From: a candidate division SR1 bacterium
Lineage (GTDB): Bacteria; Patescibacteriota; Gracilibacteria; Absconditabacterales; Absconditicoccaceae
DNA: 57,983 nucleotides
Reading direction: 5' to 3'
Assembly: GCA_026397395.1 (NCBI GenBank)
Contig: JAPLUV010000017.1
Span: forward strand, 21,008-78,990
Shown here: positions 1-8,940 of the stretch, in pieces
Position numbering within the stretch: the stretch's first letter is position 1
Layout of the letters: the number at the start of each line of letters is the position of its first letter
The notes under the pieces: model-generated
The model's input: the letters and a program-made list of their open reading frames with translations, nothing else
Databases searched by the model: none
What the model was told of the DNA's origin: nothing
Position numbers and translations under genes: made by a program

Positions 1-1
1 G

Positions 2-196
2 ATTGTTTTCGCAAAAACCTACCCAGAAAAAAGAGAGTTTTTGTCTATCTATTATCTCTGTACCATTCTTGGGGGAGAAGCAAAAGCTGCAGATAGTTTT
101 GTAGAAATTAAATGGATCAAGCCGAGTGAAGTGGCTAAATATTTCACGACATCGCTTCATCCTAATGTCTTAGCGTATTTGAAGATTTTGGAATAA
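2..196 (+). CDS. NUDIX hydrolase-like protein, C-terminal fragment
   Basis: An open frame enters from the left edge and stops at TAA, giving about 64 residues. The reading contains YLCTILGGEAKA, then FVEIKWIKPSEVAKYF and a short helical tail, which resembles the last strand and helix of NUDIX hydrolases (the E-x-x-W region). The NUDIX box itself would lie outside the window, so the family call rests on this resemblance alone. Confidence 0.45.
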   Translation: MVFAKTYPEKREFLSIYYLCTILGGEAKAADSFVEIKWIKPSEVAKYFTTSLHPNVLAYLKILE

Positions 197-521
197 ACCT
201 ATATATATTTTTTCTCAACAATACAATAATTTTTCATTCCCTGTTTTATATTCTTTCTAAAACGAATGCATTTTTTGACGATATACAAACGACTTTAGAT
301 ACTTAATTTTCAAACGTAGTACAGAGATTTAAGATTTCTAAAGTCGTTTGTATAACTCAATCATCCAAAAAAACTTCGTTTCAGTTGTCTATCGGACAGG
401 CATGCTTGTTTTTTTGGTGGTTGAGTATAAAAAAAGATAACTGAGACGCCGTGAAAACCTGATTATTTTTGATGGTTTTCAAACGTCGAAGTTATAATTT
501 CTAGCTAAGAATTGAAGTTTC
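197..521. other. Non-coding spacer with four consecutive long hairpins
   Basis: No gene is visible. Four successive inverted repeats fill most of the stretch: 282-354 (18-bp perfect arms), 352-428 (arms around TCATCCAAAAAAAC and its near complement), 433-495 (arms ending in GAAAACC / GGTTTTC) and 494-551, the last overlapping the start region of the next gene. The first hairpin has a diverged relative at 52123-52196. Confidence 0.6.
282..354. repeat. 73-nt hairpin repeat element, copy A
   Basis: The ends TATACAAACGACTTTAGA and TCTAAAGTCGTTTGTATA are exact reverse complements around a 37-nt loop. The arms and loop align with a second copy at 52123-52196, where arm changes on one side are partly matched on the other. 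This could be a miniature mobile element or a structured RNA; the sequence alone does not decide. Confidence 0.6.
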
Positions 522-857
522 TTGTTAAATAATTATTTAGCTGGTAATTATAAATTTAAGTCTGCGAGATGAGGCTATTCTCGCCTCTTTGACATCTCCT
601 GTAGAGCCTGCTGAAGCCATGTCTTAGTCTATCAAAAAGATGGGCCATGAGTTCTACTCAGATTGTATCTGGATAGAATTTTTTCTCCGGAATCTGTGAT
701 TGATTTACAGTTTAACGAATTAAAAGATATTCCAGACCTCAGATGTGCAACCTGTATGAAAACTTTGGCTGTCCCGACCATCTACGAGAAAGAACAAAGA
801 AAAGCATTCAGACTCTTTGGTGATGCGATAACCAAGAAACTAAAAAAGGTTGCTTAA
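522..857 (+). CDS. Small zinc-ribbon protein, conserved in CPR-type genomes
   Basis: About 111 residues with TGA read as Gly three times. Two cysteine pairs, CRAC-G near residue 32 and CATC near residue 76, fit a four-cysteine zinc ribbon. Between them lies a conserved-looking stretch with VYQKDGPG and LYLDRIFSP, and the C-terminus is basic. I recall the same pattern as a common small uncharacterised CPR protein but have no function for it. No ATG precedes the first cysteine pair in frame; TTG at 522, preceded by GAAG, is the best start but is uncertain. The hairpin at 494-551 covers this start and could affect initiation. Confidence 0.6.
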
Positions 858-937
858 ATACATATGATTCACTTGTAATTATTTGCCAAGAGAATATATC
901 TTGAGTAAGATCATTTTTTATTTTTATTATATTCTAG

Positions 938-1198
938 ATGGCAAAAAAAATCGCAAAAAAAAAGGTAACAAAAAAAGTAACTAAACCAACTGTTAAAAAA
1001 GTTGTTAAAAAGGCTGTAAAGACCGTTAAAAAAGATGTTAAGAAAATTAAAGCAGCAGTCAAAAAAGATGTGAAAGCAATCAAGAAAGAGATCAAAAAAG
1101 ATGTTAAGAAGGCAAAGAAGGTCGTTAAAGCAATCAAGAAAGAAGTTAAAAAAGATGTTAAGAAAGTAACAGGACGAGCTGCAGCTAAACGCAGATAA
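938..1198 (+). CDS. Lysine-rich histone H1-like basic protein
   Basis: 86 residues, almost half lysine, built from short repeats of the type KKDVKK and AIKKEVKK with valine and alanine spacers, ending GRAAAKRR. The composition resembles bacterial histone-H1-like nucleoid proteins that coat DNA non-specifically. No globular domain is visible. A rho-independent terminator follows at 1226, so the gene is a single transcription unit. The name rests on composition rather than a domain match. Confidence 0.7.
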   Translation: MAKKIAKKKVTKKVTKPTVKKVVKKAVKTVKKDVKKIKAAVKKDVKAIKKEIKKDVKKAKKVVKAIKKEVKKDVKKVTGRAAAKRR

Positions 1199-1225
1199 TC
1201 ATTTCTCTCTAGACATATTAAAGAA

Positions 1226-1250
1226 AGTCAGCTTCCGAGCTGGCTTTTTG
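1226..1250 (+). terminator. Rho-independent terminator
   Basis: The stem AGTCAGCT / AGCTGGCT with loop TCCG is followed by a T run, 28 bases after the basic-protein gene. Confidence 0.8.
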
Positions 1251-1324
1251 TATTTAATGTTAATTTAAGGTCCATCAGTATACTCCTTGCGTCACGCGGA
1301 ACTTTTATTCTTTTATGAAACACA

Positions 1325-2109
1325 ATGAAAAAAAATGCAATGTTAGTATCAAGCGTCGCTGGTCTGGTATTACTGACAAGCGCGGTAACTTTCGCAAGTA
1401 CTTCGCCGTCTTTTACAGAACAAAGCGATATGCCTATGATGCAAGATCTTCTTGGTGGACCACAAAACATGTTTGATGGTTTTGATTGATCAGGCAAGCA
1501 AGAAGGAAAAATGAAGGGCAGATGAATGAAGGGATGACCTAATATGTGGATTGGGCTCTGAAATCCTACGAATATGCAAGCTATCCAAACTGCTATAGAG
1601 AATAATGATTATACTGCCTACACTACTGCATATACCAATGCTATGATGACACAGGATCAGTTTAATACTACGGTTTCTTTGCACCAGAAATGAGTAGCAG
1701 TAGAAACTGCCATTAAAAATGGTGATTATACCGCCTATGTAGCTGCAGCGAAATGAACTCCTATGGAAGGAAAAATGACTCAGACACAGTTTCATGCGAT
1801 GGTATTAAATAATACAGCGAGAGCTGCTATGGAAACAGCTATTACTAATAATGATTATACTGCTTATGTTGCTGCCGTAAAGGGAACTAAAATGGAAGGC
1901 AAGACGACACAAGCTCAATTTACGGACATGGTAGCCAAACATACTCAGAGAACGGCAGAGCGTGCTGCTGTCCTCAACATGATTATACCGCCTTCTTAGC
2001 AGCCATCAAAGGCACGCCAATGGAAGGAAAGGTAACTCAGGAGCAATTTGCTACCATGGTCACTAACATGACAGCAGAAAAGGGACAATCTGTTTCTACT
2101 ACCAAGTAG
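1325..2109 (+). pseudogene. Secreted tandem-repeat protein, one-base frameshift near 1978
   Basis: Starts with a signal peptide (MKKNAMLVSSVAGLVLLTSA...FAS). Four repeats of about 43 residues follow, with consensus ETAIxNNDYTAYVAAxKGT and MEGKxTQxQFxxMV. In the fourth repeat the frame breaks: as written the protein stops at TAG 1997-1999, but the next frame continues YTAFLAAIKGTPMEGK to TAG 2107-2109. One missing base after AAC at 1976-1978 restores the full repeat (expected AAC-AAT-GAT-TAT). The repeat type is unassigned; the export signal suggests a periplasmic or surface role. The defect is either real or a sequencing error. Confidence 0.7.
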
Positions 2110-2146
2110 AAGAGAACTTTCATTACGGATTGATATTCGTATAAAG

Positions 2147-2167
2147 AGCCCCGTAAGGGGCTTTTTA
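2147..2167 (+). terminator. Rho-independent terminator
   Basis: The stem AGCCCC / GGGGCT with tetraloop GTAA runs into TTTTT. It ends the secreted-repeat-protein unit just before the histidine kinase. Confidence 0.9.
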
Positions 2168-2184
2168 TTTAAAGAACTTTGACT

Positions 2185-3402
2185 ATGCAACTCACGACAT
2201 CTAAACGCATTAGTTTAAAATTTACACTCTATACGATAGGCATCGTCTTCTTTTTCTGATTTCTGATTAATGTACTTTTTTTCCAGCAACGATATGGGAC
2301 GGAAAATGGAAGATTAAGAATGCTTCCACCTATTCATCCTGGAATCCAGACTCGCTTCCAGATTATGGAAACAGCAGAAGTACCCTATGAAGCGGAAACA
2401 CTTCAAGAATTAAATCATGGAAAAGTTTTCTCAAATATAGCCAAGATAGATGATCAATATATTATGTTTTCTCGTGTTAATGATACGATTAGAGTTTCAA
2501 ATATTTCTCGTCTCGTAGACGCGCAACGAAGAATGATTATTATCTTCTTTGTATTACTGGTCATTTTTTCTATAGGAACATATCTCATCTCACTCTTATT
2601 TGTAAAATCATCATTAAAAAATATCAAAGAGTTAGTCGATTATGTAGAAGATTTGGATATTCACACTTTACATAAACCCGTGCCACTTTCTGGGCCAGAT
2701 GATGATGAAATACGCATTATCGGAGCGACATTACAGCAGACACTGACAACGATCAAAGAGCAGACAGATAGTTTGAAGGATTTTGTCACGCATGCATCGC
2801 ATGAACTCAAGACACCATTGATGTCGCTGAGCGCGGTGATAGATGCCGGCGAAAAAACCTGAGATCATAGTAAGACATTTAGCTCCGCGAAAAATATTTT
2901 ACAAAATATAAATAAGCTATTCGAGACATTGTTGTCGATTACCAAACGAGAATATCATGCAATAGAAAAAAAGGAGATTGATCTTATCCCATTGATACAG
3001 AGCATCCAGACTGAGATTTCGTGAATATATACTAATAAACATATTAACTATACTGCCGATATGCCGAAGGCATTGAAACTTCGTTCTAATGAAGAAATGT
3101 TTCGTATCATTTTCTTTAATCTGTTGCAGAATGCCTATAAATATACAAATACTGACTGAACTATTCACGTACAACTCAAAGATAATGTCTTATCTCTTAT
3201 CAACTCGTGACCTGGCATTGACGCTAAAGATGGGAAAAGTATTCGAGAAAAATTTTGGAGACAACGCACGAACGGAGACAGTCAGGAAGGTTTTGGTCTG
3301 TGATTATATTTGGTAAAACTTTTGGTCAACAAACATGGTTGGTCAATAGCTATGCAAAGCAAGCCAGGAAAAACTACTTTTAGCATTTCACTCAAAACAT
3401 AA
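2185..3402 (+). CDS. Sensor histidine kinase, membrane bound
   Basis: 405 residues. An N-terminal membrane segment at about residues 12-32, a short extracytoplasmic sensor region, and a second membrane segment at about 117-138 are followed by a HAMP-like linker. The dimerisation box THASHELKTPL carries the phospho-acceptor His206. The ATPase domain shows NLLQNAYKYT (N box), a glycine motif INSGPGID with TGA for Gly, and GFGLGLYLVK (G2 box). It relays an external signal to the response regulator whose ATG overlaps its stop by one base. The signal is not deducible. Seven TGA-encoded glycines, several in catalytic motifs, support table 25. Confidence 0.92.
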
Positions 3403-4052
3403 TGCATATTCTTATCGTAGAAGATACACACGATATCGGCAATGCGATGAAGCAATATTTGGAAGCATGTGGATATAGTGTTACTTGGGTTACCACCCTC
3501 AAAGATTGCTATACTGCGATGAAACAATCGCATATTGATTGCGTAGTATTAGATCGAATGTTACCAGATGGGGAATGAATACAAGCCGTACATGAAATTA
3601 AAGCATACAAAAATATTCCTATCATTATGGAAACAGCAAAATCGCAAATAGAAAATAAGGTGGAAGGATTTACGTCTGGTGCCGATGATTATCTGACGAA
3701 GCCATTTGATTTGCAAGAGCTTGAGCTCCGCATTAAATCTATTACCAAAAGGAATGAGCCAGGAGATATTATGTATTGGAAAGATGTAACGATTGATTTG
3801 GACAAGAAACAGATATTTAGAAATGATACACTCGTCCATGTAACGAATAAGGAGTTTGTTATCATTGGATTACTTTTGCTCAATCATGGGAATGTAATTT
3901 CTAGATCAGATCTCATGGAAGAAGTACGAGGGGAAGATGGGGTCCGAGGTAAGGATAATAAGCTTGATGTCTATATTTCTACGATTAGGAGAAAGCTTGG
4001 AAAGGAATTTATCCAGACAGAGAAGTGATTTGGATATAGAATTAGTTTATAG
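3402..4052 (+). CDS. OmpR/PhoB-family response regulator
   Basis: 216 residues. The receiver domain has acidic residues at ILIVED, the phospho-acceptor Asp51 in VVLDRMLPD, and the conserved Lys in YLTKPF. The C-terminal winged helix contains VTNKEF, the recognition region KLDVYISTIRRKL, and the ending GFGYRISL, whose first Gly is TGA. Under the standard code it would stop ten residues early and lose this conserved GYR end. It overlaps the upstream kinase by one base (TAATG), so the pair is translationally coupled and is a cognate two-component system. Confidence 0.93.
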
Positions 4053-4080
4053 ATATGCGACCAGAATTGTGTCTCTGCGA

Positions 4081-4140
4081 GCCTGCCTGCGGTAGGCAGG
4101 GAACGAAGCAGTCTAGATTGCTTCGCGAATGGCTCGCAAT
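4081..4140. repeat. Palindrome-bearing intergenic repeat
   Basis: Contains CCTGCCTGCGGTAGGCAGG (4082-4100), a variant of a palindrome found elsewhere in this window. It lies inside a larger inverted arrangement of GCGAGCC / GGCTCGC and GAAGCA / TGCTTC. No coding potential. Confidence 0.65.
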
Positions 4141-4164
4141 GACTCCAAGGTGGTCGCTCATATA

Positions 4165-4191
4165 AAAAAATCCTGCAAGCGCAGGATTTTT
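4165..4191. terminator. Bidirectional rho-independent terminator
   Basis: AAAAATCCTGC / GCAGGATTTTT with loop AAGC has an A run on one side and a T run on the other. It lies between the convergent response regulator and the minus-strand gene at 4208, so it can serve both. Confidence 0.9.
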
Positions 4192-4207
4192 CATGTGAAA
4201 AAATAAT

Positions 4208-4678
4208 TTATTTATTCAGTGTAGATAGTGTTGGTAAGTCTGCCTTTAATTGGCTCAATTCTTTGATAACCACATCGATTCTTGAAGCTGCATTAGTAAT
4301 GTCACCTCTTTGGATAAATCTCTGCATGCTTGCATAATCATCTTGCAAAGCTGCCACCTTAGTCATCTGAGCTTTGATAACTACTTGGTTTGCTTTGAGT
4401 GTAGCTAAGTCGCCAGTAGATAACTTCTTGTCATCTTCTCTGTCAAATCCTTTCATCATTCCTTTACCTTCCGACAGCATTCCTCCTCTAAATCCATTCA
4501 TTTCAAATCCTCTACCTTCTCTAGCATGACCTCCAATAGCACATCAGATGGCAATACCGATAAGTAAAATAATAACTTTAACAATAATTCGTTTCCAGTG
4601 TTTTTTCATTCCTGTGCAGCAAGACTTTTCTGTTGAACAATCTTGTCCTCCGCAACAACTTTTTTCCTGATTTTCCAT
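4208..4678 (-). CDS. Membrane-anchored protein with cysteine-rich N-terminus, unknown
   Basis: 156 residues. A short cytosolic head contains two Cys pairs (SCCGGQDC and KSCC), then one membrane segment at about 30-48 (IIVKVIILLIGIAIGCAIGG, one Gly by TGA), then a glycine/methionine-rich linker and a helical C-terminal domain (about 80-156) of the type LATLKANQVVIKAQMTKVAA. The helical part is probably extracytoplasmic. The cysteines could bind a metal or thiols. No family recognised. The start ATG at 4678 includes the membrane segment; a later ATG would drop it. Confidence 0.65.
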
Positions 4679-4868
4679 TTGTCTCAAATATTTATAATGT
4701 AAAAAATAGCGTGAGCTTGATTATAGCTTGTTTCTAGCTGTTTACAAGGAGACTTCTTACGAAAAAATGGAAACATGGAAAGATGTAAGCATGGAAATAT
4801 GTAGGTGTTTTTTGTTATTTTTCCATCCCTCAATTTTTCAATCCTTCCATTCGAACGAAGTGAGTGAA

Positions 4869-5198
4869 CTATTCAAACATTCTCTTGAGATCTTCATCTT
4901 TGATCATATTGTAGGTTCGCATGGGATCAAATGTTATTTCAATCTGAACTTCGAAATCAGGGACTACCTCAAAAATAGCGTTTTTAACCAGTTCTTCTAT
5001 CATATCTGCCATAGGACAAGCAGCAGTGGTAAAGGTCATAAGAATCTGAACTGTCTTGTTTGTTTCGTCTGCTTCGACCTTGTAGATTAATCCTAAGGTA
5101 AAAAGATCCACCATCGGGAATTCTGGATCGTACACGGTCTTAAGCTTGTTTTCTATCTGGTTTACTAAACTAAGTTTAGTATCTTTCTTCGCTATCAT
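4869..5198 (-). CDS. MIP18/DUF59-family (SufT-like) Fe-S assembly protein
   Basis: 109 residues from ATG 5198. The MIP18 hallmark is clear: VYDPEFPMVDLFTLGLIYKV near the N-terminus, MTFTTAACPMADMI with the conserved Cys in the middle, and ITFDPMRTYNMIKDE at the end. Members help mature iron-sulfur proteins. Rubrerythrin and a predicted Fe-S RlmD elsewhere in this window could be users (inference). The start lies inside the end of the upstream membrane-protein gene (23-base overlap); an open extension to TTG 5243 exists but overlaps that gene further. Confidence 0.85.
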   Translation of the reverse strand: MIAKKDTKLSLVNQIENKLKTVYDPEFPMVDLFTLGLIYKVEADETNKTVQILMTFTTAACPMADMIEELVKNAIFEVVPDFEVQIEITFDPMRTYNMIKDEDLKRMFE

Positions 5199-5568
5199 AT
5201 GTTTCTTGTTTACCTGAGAATAAAGTGACTTGTAGTGCAACAAATCATCCTAATAATACTATTCACAACCATTTATTCCAGTAGCCCAGCAAGAGCAAGA
5301 GGACATTGAGAATAACGAATATTCCGAATAATAAGGATAACTTATAACTATCTTTGACGAGTTGTCATTTTTCTATATGACGATACAGTTTTTGTATTCG
5401 ATAAAAAAGGAAAAAACTTCCTCCCCATGCTGCGATAAAGAGTCAAAGGAATCACAATCCTATACCGATAGCAGGATCTTCATAGACATTGATGGATGTA
5501 TAATCCATAATGAGAATCAACACTCCGAGGACGAATTTGGATAAGGAAGCTATATAGTATAATTGCAT
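5176..5568 (-). CDS. Small membrane protein, unknown
   Basis: 130 residues, visible only with TGA = Gly (six TGA codons). About four hydrophobic segments: residues 8-22, 34-52, 75-95 and 98-115. A basic loop FYRIQKLYRHIEKG lies between the second and third. The 3' end overlaps the start of the MIP18-family gene by 23 bases in another frame, implying co-translation. No family recognised. Confidence 0.75.
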
Positions 5569-5710
5569 ATTGCGATAACTGACAGATTAAAACGAATGTA
5601 CCAACCCACCTGCCTTGTTGTCATTCCGGCGTTAAGTTTTGCGGCCGGAATCTTAATGATAATAAGTAGCTACTAAGATCCCGGTCGCAGGCTAGATAAT
5701 TTGTAACTAT

Positions 5711-6487
5711 TTATTCCACATTCACTTCTTGCTCAGTAGCATCATCTTCTTCCATCTCTTCTTCTCTTTCACCGACCGATGGAATATAAAATCCATTATT
5801 TCCTAATTCGTAAAATTTGTAATAAATTTTTTCTCGGATACCTGAACCAAATGGGATAAGTGTATATGCCAAAACAGGAGGAAGAATCATAAATAAATAT
5901 ATTTTTTGTTGAGGTGCTGATCATCCAGTAAGTTTGTAAATCAATCCGTAGATGAGGAGAGCAAACGCGAAACCAAGGACATTTCCCATCAATGAAGAAC
6001 CAGCATAATTTGGGTTAGAGGTAAACTCTAGTTGCGCTGCAGAAGCAAACACAGAAAAGATAACGTGGAAGCCTAGGATAACAAATAATGTTTCAATCTG
6101 AGATCCGAATAAGATGTACACGGGAGCTAAGATGAAAAATAAAATTCCGTTGGTGAGAAATAGTAATCCAAACATTTTGGTCACATCATGATATTTTCTG
6201 CTGTAAAATAAACTATAGACACCAGCAACGGCAATATTTCCGATAAAGGTAGAGATAAATCCAATGAAGAGTAATATCAATGGCAGTAAGGGATTTGCTG
6301 AAGATAATTCTGTCGTCTGAGCTCCCAAAGCAGTCGTAAACATGCTACCGATAAAAGATACCACGATAAAAAGCAATGCAGCGATAATACCTCCGATGAC
6401 GAGTCCCATCAATACTTTGGCTACAAGTTGTCGTCCGGAAAGATTACTTGGTGGATTGAAATCAGCTGTAGAGTTTAGATTTGTCAT
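5711..6487 (-). CDS. Polytopic membrane protein, unknown
   Basis: 258 residues. About five membrane segments lie between residues 24 and 186, followed by one more hydrophobic stretch (YLFMILPPVLAYTLIPFG) and a strongly acidic tail rich in Glu and Asp. Two glycines after KLTG (one TGA) join what the standard code would split. It heads a minus-strand run of envelope genes but no function is visible. Confidence 0.75.
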
Positions 6488-6597
6488 AATGCGATTTTAA
6501 ATGATAAATATAATGGGAATTGGTGTATTAGGAATTCGTTTATTGGGAACTTGTAGATTGTAGACAGGCCAAAGGTCTAAGAGCTACCATCTAAGCG

Positions 6598-7128
6598 CTA
6601 CCAGCTTTTTAAACAGGTTAAGCTTTTTATACTATTTGCTGTCGCAGTAAGATCTTTACTATTGTCTGCTTGAAATGAGATAAGCTGGAGGGTATTGTTT
6701 TCCATGAAATAATACTGATAGACATGGAATGTTTGCGCATCCAATTCGTAGGTAAATGTTGTGGTATAGCCCGTTAGATTAGCTCCATTGCAGGTAATTT
6801 TGGATTTAGTTGGTTTGGATCATTTATAGCTTACCAATTTCTTGGCTAATTGATCATCATTGAGCGTAACAACATTAAGGAGATCTGTGCCTGCTGGCAA
6901 CACCATCTGAGAAACGATAAACGAATTTGCCGCTCCCGTGGTCACTTGCTGTGCCTGATAGACAGCTATAGATCAAGGCTGACTTGCTAGTGGTGTATAT
7001 GCCTTACCATTAGTATCTCGTTGTAATGTGTAATGATCAAATGACACTTGCATCATAGTCTTTTTGGCACATCATACAAGCATGAGTAGGGTCAAACAGC
7101 CTAGGCTGAGATATACTATTTTTTTCAT
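6598..7128 (-). CDS. Lipoprotein, unknown
   Basis: 176 residues. The signal peptide is MKKIVYLSLGCLTLLMLVGC, where the Gly of the lipobox LVGC is TGA and Cys is the lipidation site. The mature part has a beta-rich look with two further cysteines (ITCNG and LTCLK) that might pair. It is four genes from two other lipoproteins on the same strand, so the run appears dedicated to the envelope. No family recognised. Confidence 0.8.
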
Positions 7129-7137
7129 AAGAACATG

Positions 7138-7431
7138 TTAGATAAAGATATAGAATACTGCTAATAAGACGCCGAAACTAATGCCAATAATAAATGATCT
7201 CACATAAATTTTGGTCTTCTGAGGATGTTCTTCTTCGTAGCCCAATCGTAAACGAGCAATAATATAGCCAAACATCATGCCACAAAATACGAGATATCCT
7301 GGCATCAGAAGCTGTTTGACAATCATGTAATATTCTGGAGCAATGAGAATTGTTCCTCTCAAGAAAAATAATCCTACCACAATCGTGAGAAAGAAAAATA
7401 TTCATTTGATAAATTCGAAGAAGACACTCAT
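7138..7431 (-). CDS. Small membrane protein, unknown
   Basis: 97 residues, three to four hydrophobic segments (about 10-28, 40-62 and 78-96) with a charged loop GYEEEHPQKTK before the last one. One TGA glycine near residue 10 restores the N-terminus. It ends nine bases before the lipoprotein at 7128 and probably shares its transcript. Topology resembles many small CPR membrane proteins; function unknown. Confidence 0.75.
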
Positions 7432-7455
7432 AGCTTGTTTTAAAAAGTAAAATTT

Positions 7456-7857
7456 CTATTTCATATTTTGTACTTTTTGGATAACTTGATCGATCAAAGA
7501 AATGTCATCTTCTGTCAACTTATTTTGATCCTTTGGTTGAGTAGCTCTTTGTTCTATCAATGCTTTTACCTCGCCTGTCACAGCGCTGTTGTCTACTGTA
7601 GGAGTAGTTTTGACGTTAGCTCATGAAACCATAAGTGTTCCGTTTGGAGTTGGCTGAGAAGTATCTCCTGTGACTTCTTGTCGCACATTATTATTCTGGT
7701 CTGAAACATTTTCTCCTGGCTGAGTTCCTGTCAGAGCTTGCTCTCATGAAAAGAGCGTTCACGTGTCTATCGTGGATGTAGGTACGGACTTCGATCCACA
7801 ACCTACCAAAAGTAAGCAAGACAAGCCAGCAATAAGCATCAGATTTTTTTTGTTCAT
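7456..7857 (-). CDS. Lipoprotein, paralogue of the next gene
   Basis: 133 residues. Signal peptide with lipobox LLLVGCGSKS, a Ser/Thr/Pro/Gln-rich linker, and a C-terminal segment ending KLTEDDISLIDQVIQKVQNM. Both the N-terminus and this ending closely match the 74-residue lipoprotein at 7891-8115, so the two are paralogues differing in linker length. Probably a cell-surface lipoprotein of unknown role. Confidence 0.8.
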
Positions 7858-7890
7858 GTTTTTGTTCAAAAAATAAAGTGAATATAATAA

Positions 7891-8115
7891 TTATTTAGTA
7901 GTATTTTCTACTTTCTTGATAACCTGATCTATGAGTTTTGCATCTTCCGCAGATAATGTTTTGTCACCAGTCACTTGATCTACTTTTTCTTGCAACACAG
8001 CACGTGCTCATGTCAGTGGTTGTTCTTCGGAAACGACAGGTACCGACTTTGATCCACAACCAACGAGAAGTAGGCAAGCCAAGCCAGCAATCAGAATCAG
8101 ACTATTTTTTTTCAT
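7891..8115 (-). CDS. Short lipoprotein, paralogue of the previous gene
   Basis: 74 residues. Lipobox LLLVGCGSKSVP, followed by a short helical domain with VLQEKVDQVTGDKTLSAED and LIDQVIKKVEN. It shares its first 26 residues and last 25 residues with the neighbouring lipoprotein but lacks the long linker. One TGA glycine. Likely from a tandem duplication. Confidence 0.8.
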
Positions 8116-8238
8116 ATTTTTTGGTTCAACAAAATAAAATACGCATTCAATGTACTATTTTTGTAGGCGAAATCAAATGGATTTTAACTTGAAATACAAA
8201 GCTGGAAGCTCAAAGCCTATTTATTTTTTATATAACAA

Positions 8239-8265
8239 TTAAGTCCAGTAAATTACTGGACTTAA
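8239..8265. terminator. Perfect hairpin, likely terminator
   Basis: TTAAGTCCAGTAA / TTACTGGACTTAA is a perfect 13-bp inverted repeat just past the end of the minus-strand gene at 8293. On the minus strand it is followed by a modest T-containing stretch, so termination is plausible but not strong. Confidence 0.55.
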
Positions 8266-8292
8266 TGTTGGTCATTGAACATGTTGAATAAG

Positions 8293-8808
8293 TTAAGCAT
8301 ACTCTGCTAACACAGCATTGAGATAGTGATCCTCCCAGGAGATTTCATCAGGAAGAATCCCATCATGTGATTTGATGTTGTTGATTACATCTTGGGGTTT
8401 GCAATCTAAAGCATAAGCCAGCATAAGGATTGAATGAACAACATCTTCTGCTGCCTTCAAACCCGAACCACCCGCTGCAATGATTGTACCATCGGTCATT
8501 TTGACTCGTACTGCTCCAGGATACTTCATTTTGTTTGGATTTGCACTATTTGCTGAAGAAGCATCCCCCAAAGTCATCATTCGAGTTACTTTTTCCGATG
8601 CGAAGTGAACAGCATCAGATGATGGATCAAATATTGATTCCTTGATAAAGTTCCTTGAGTCAGGATCTCCAAGAAAGATACCAATACCTGTTCTTACTTT
8701 GGTTGGATCATCTTCGATACGACCCTGAGCGTTCACAATACTGAGATAAACTTTTTTAGCGTGATCTGTGAGATCATCTTTTTGTTTTTTGAAATCTAAA
8801 TTTGTCAT
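8293..8808 (-). CDS. Hypothetical protein
   Basis: 171 residues, soluble and without a signal peptide. A central segment GAVRVKMTDGTIIAAGGSG, followed by KAAEDVVHSILMLAYAL, faintly recalls the GlcG/HbpS heme-binding fold, but I would not name it on that basis. All glycines are GGN and the gene has no TGA, unlike most neighbours. Confidence 0.6.
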   Translation of the reverse strand: MTNLDFKKQKDDLTDHAKKVYLSIVNAQGRIEDDPTKVRTGIGIFLGDPDSRNFIKESIFDPSSDAVHFASEKVTRMMTLGDASSANSANPNKMKYPGAVRVKMTDGTIIAAGGSGLKAAEDVVHSILMLAYALDCKPQDVINNIKSHDGILPDEISWEDHYLNAVLAEYA

Positions 8809-8940
8809 AGTTTTTTTATTAAATGAGTTAATATCATATATATTTGCTAATTAAAGTCAATTACCAAATCTTACATTGCAAGCTTGCTTGATTTTATTAT
8901 GCTCTCGCATGATATTTTTATTTGATGATTGTTTGGCAAG

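Noticed and set aside
934-1137. Minus-strand open frame rich in Phe/Thr opposite the lysine-rich gene
   Set aside because: It is the antisense shadow of AAA/AAG-rich coding sequence; the plus-strand frame has a clean ATG and terminator.
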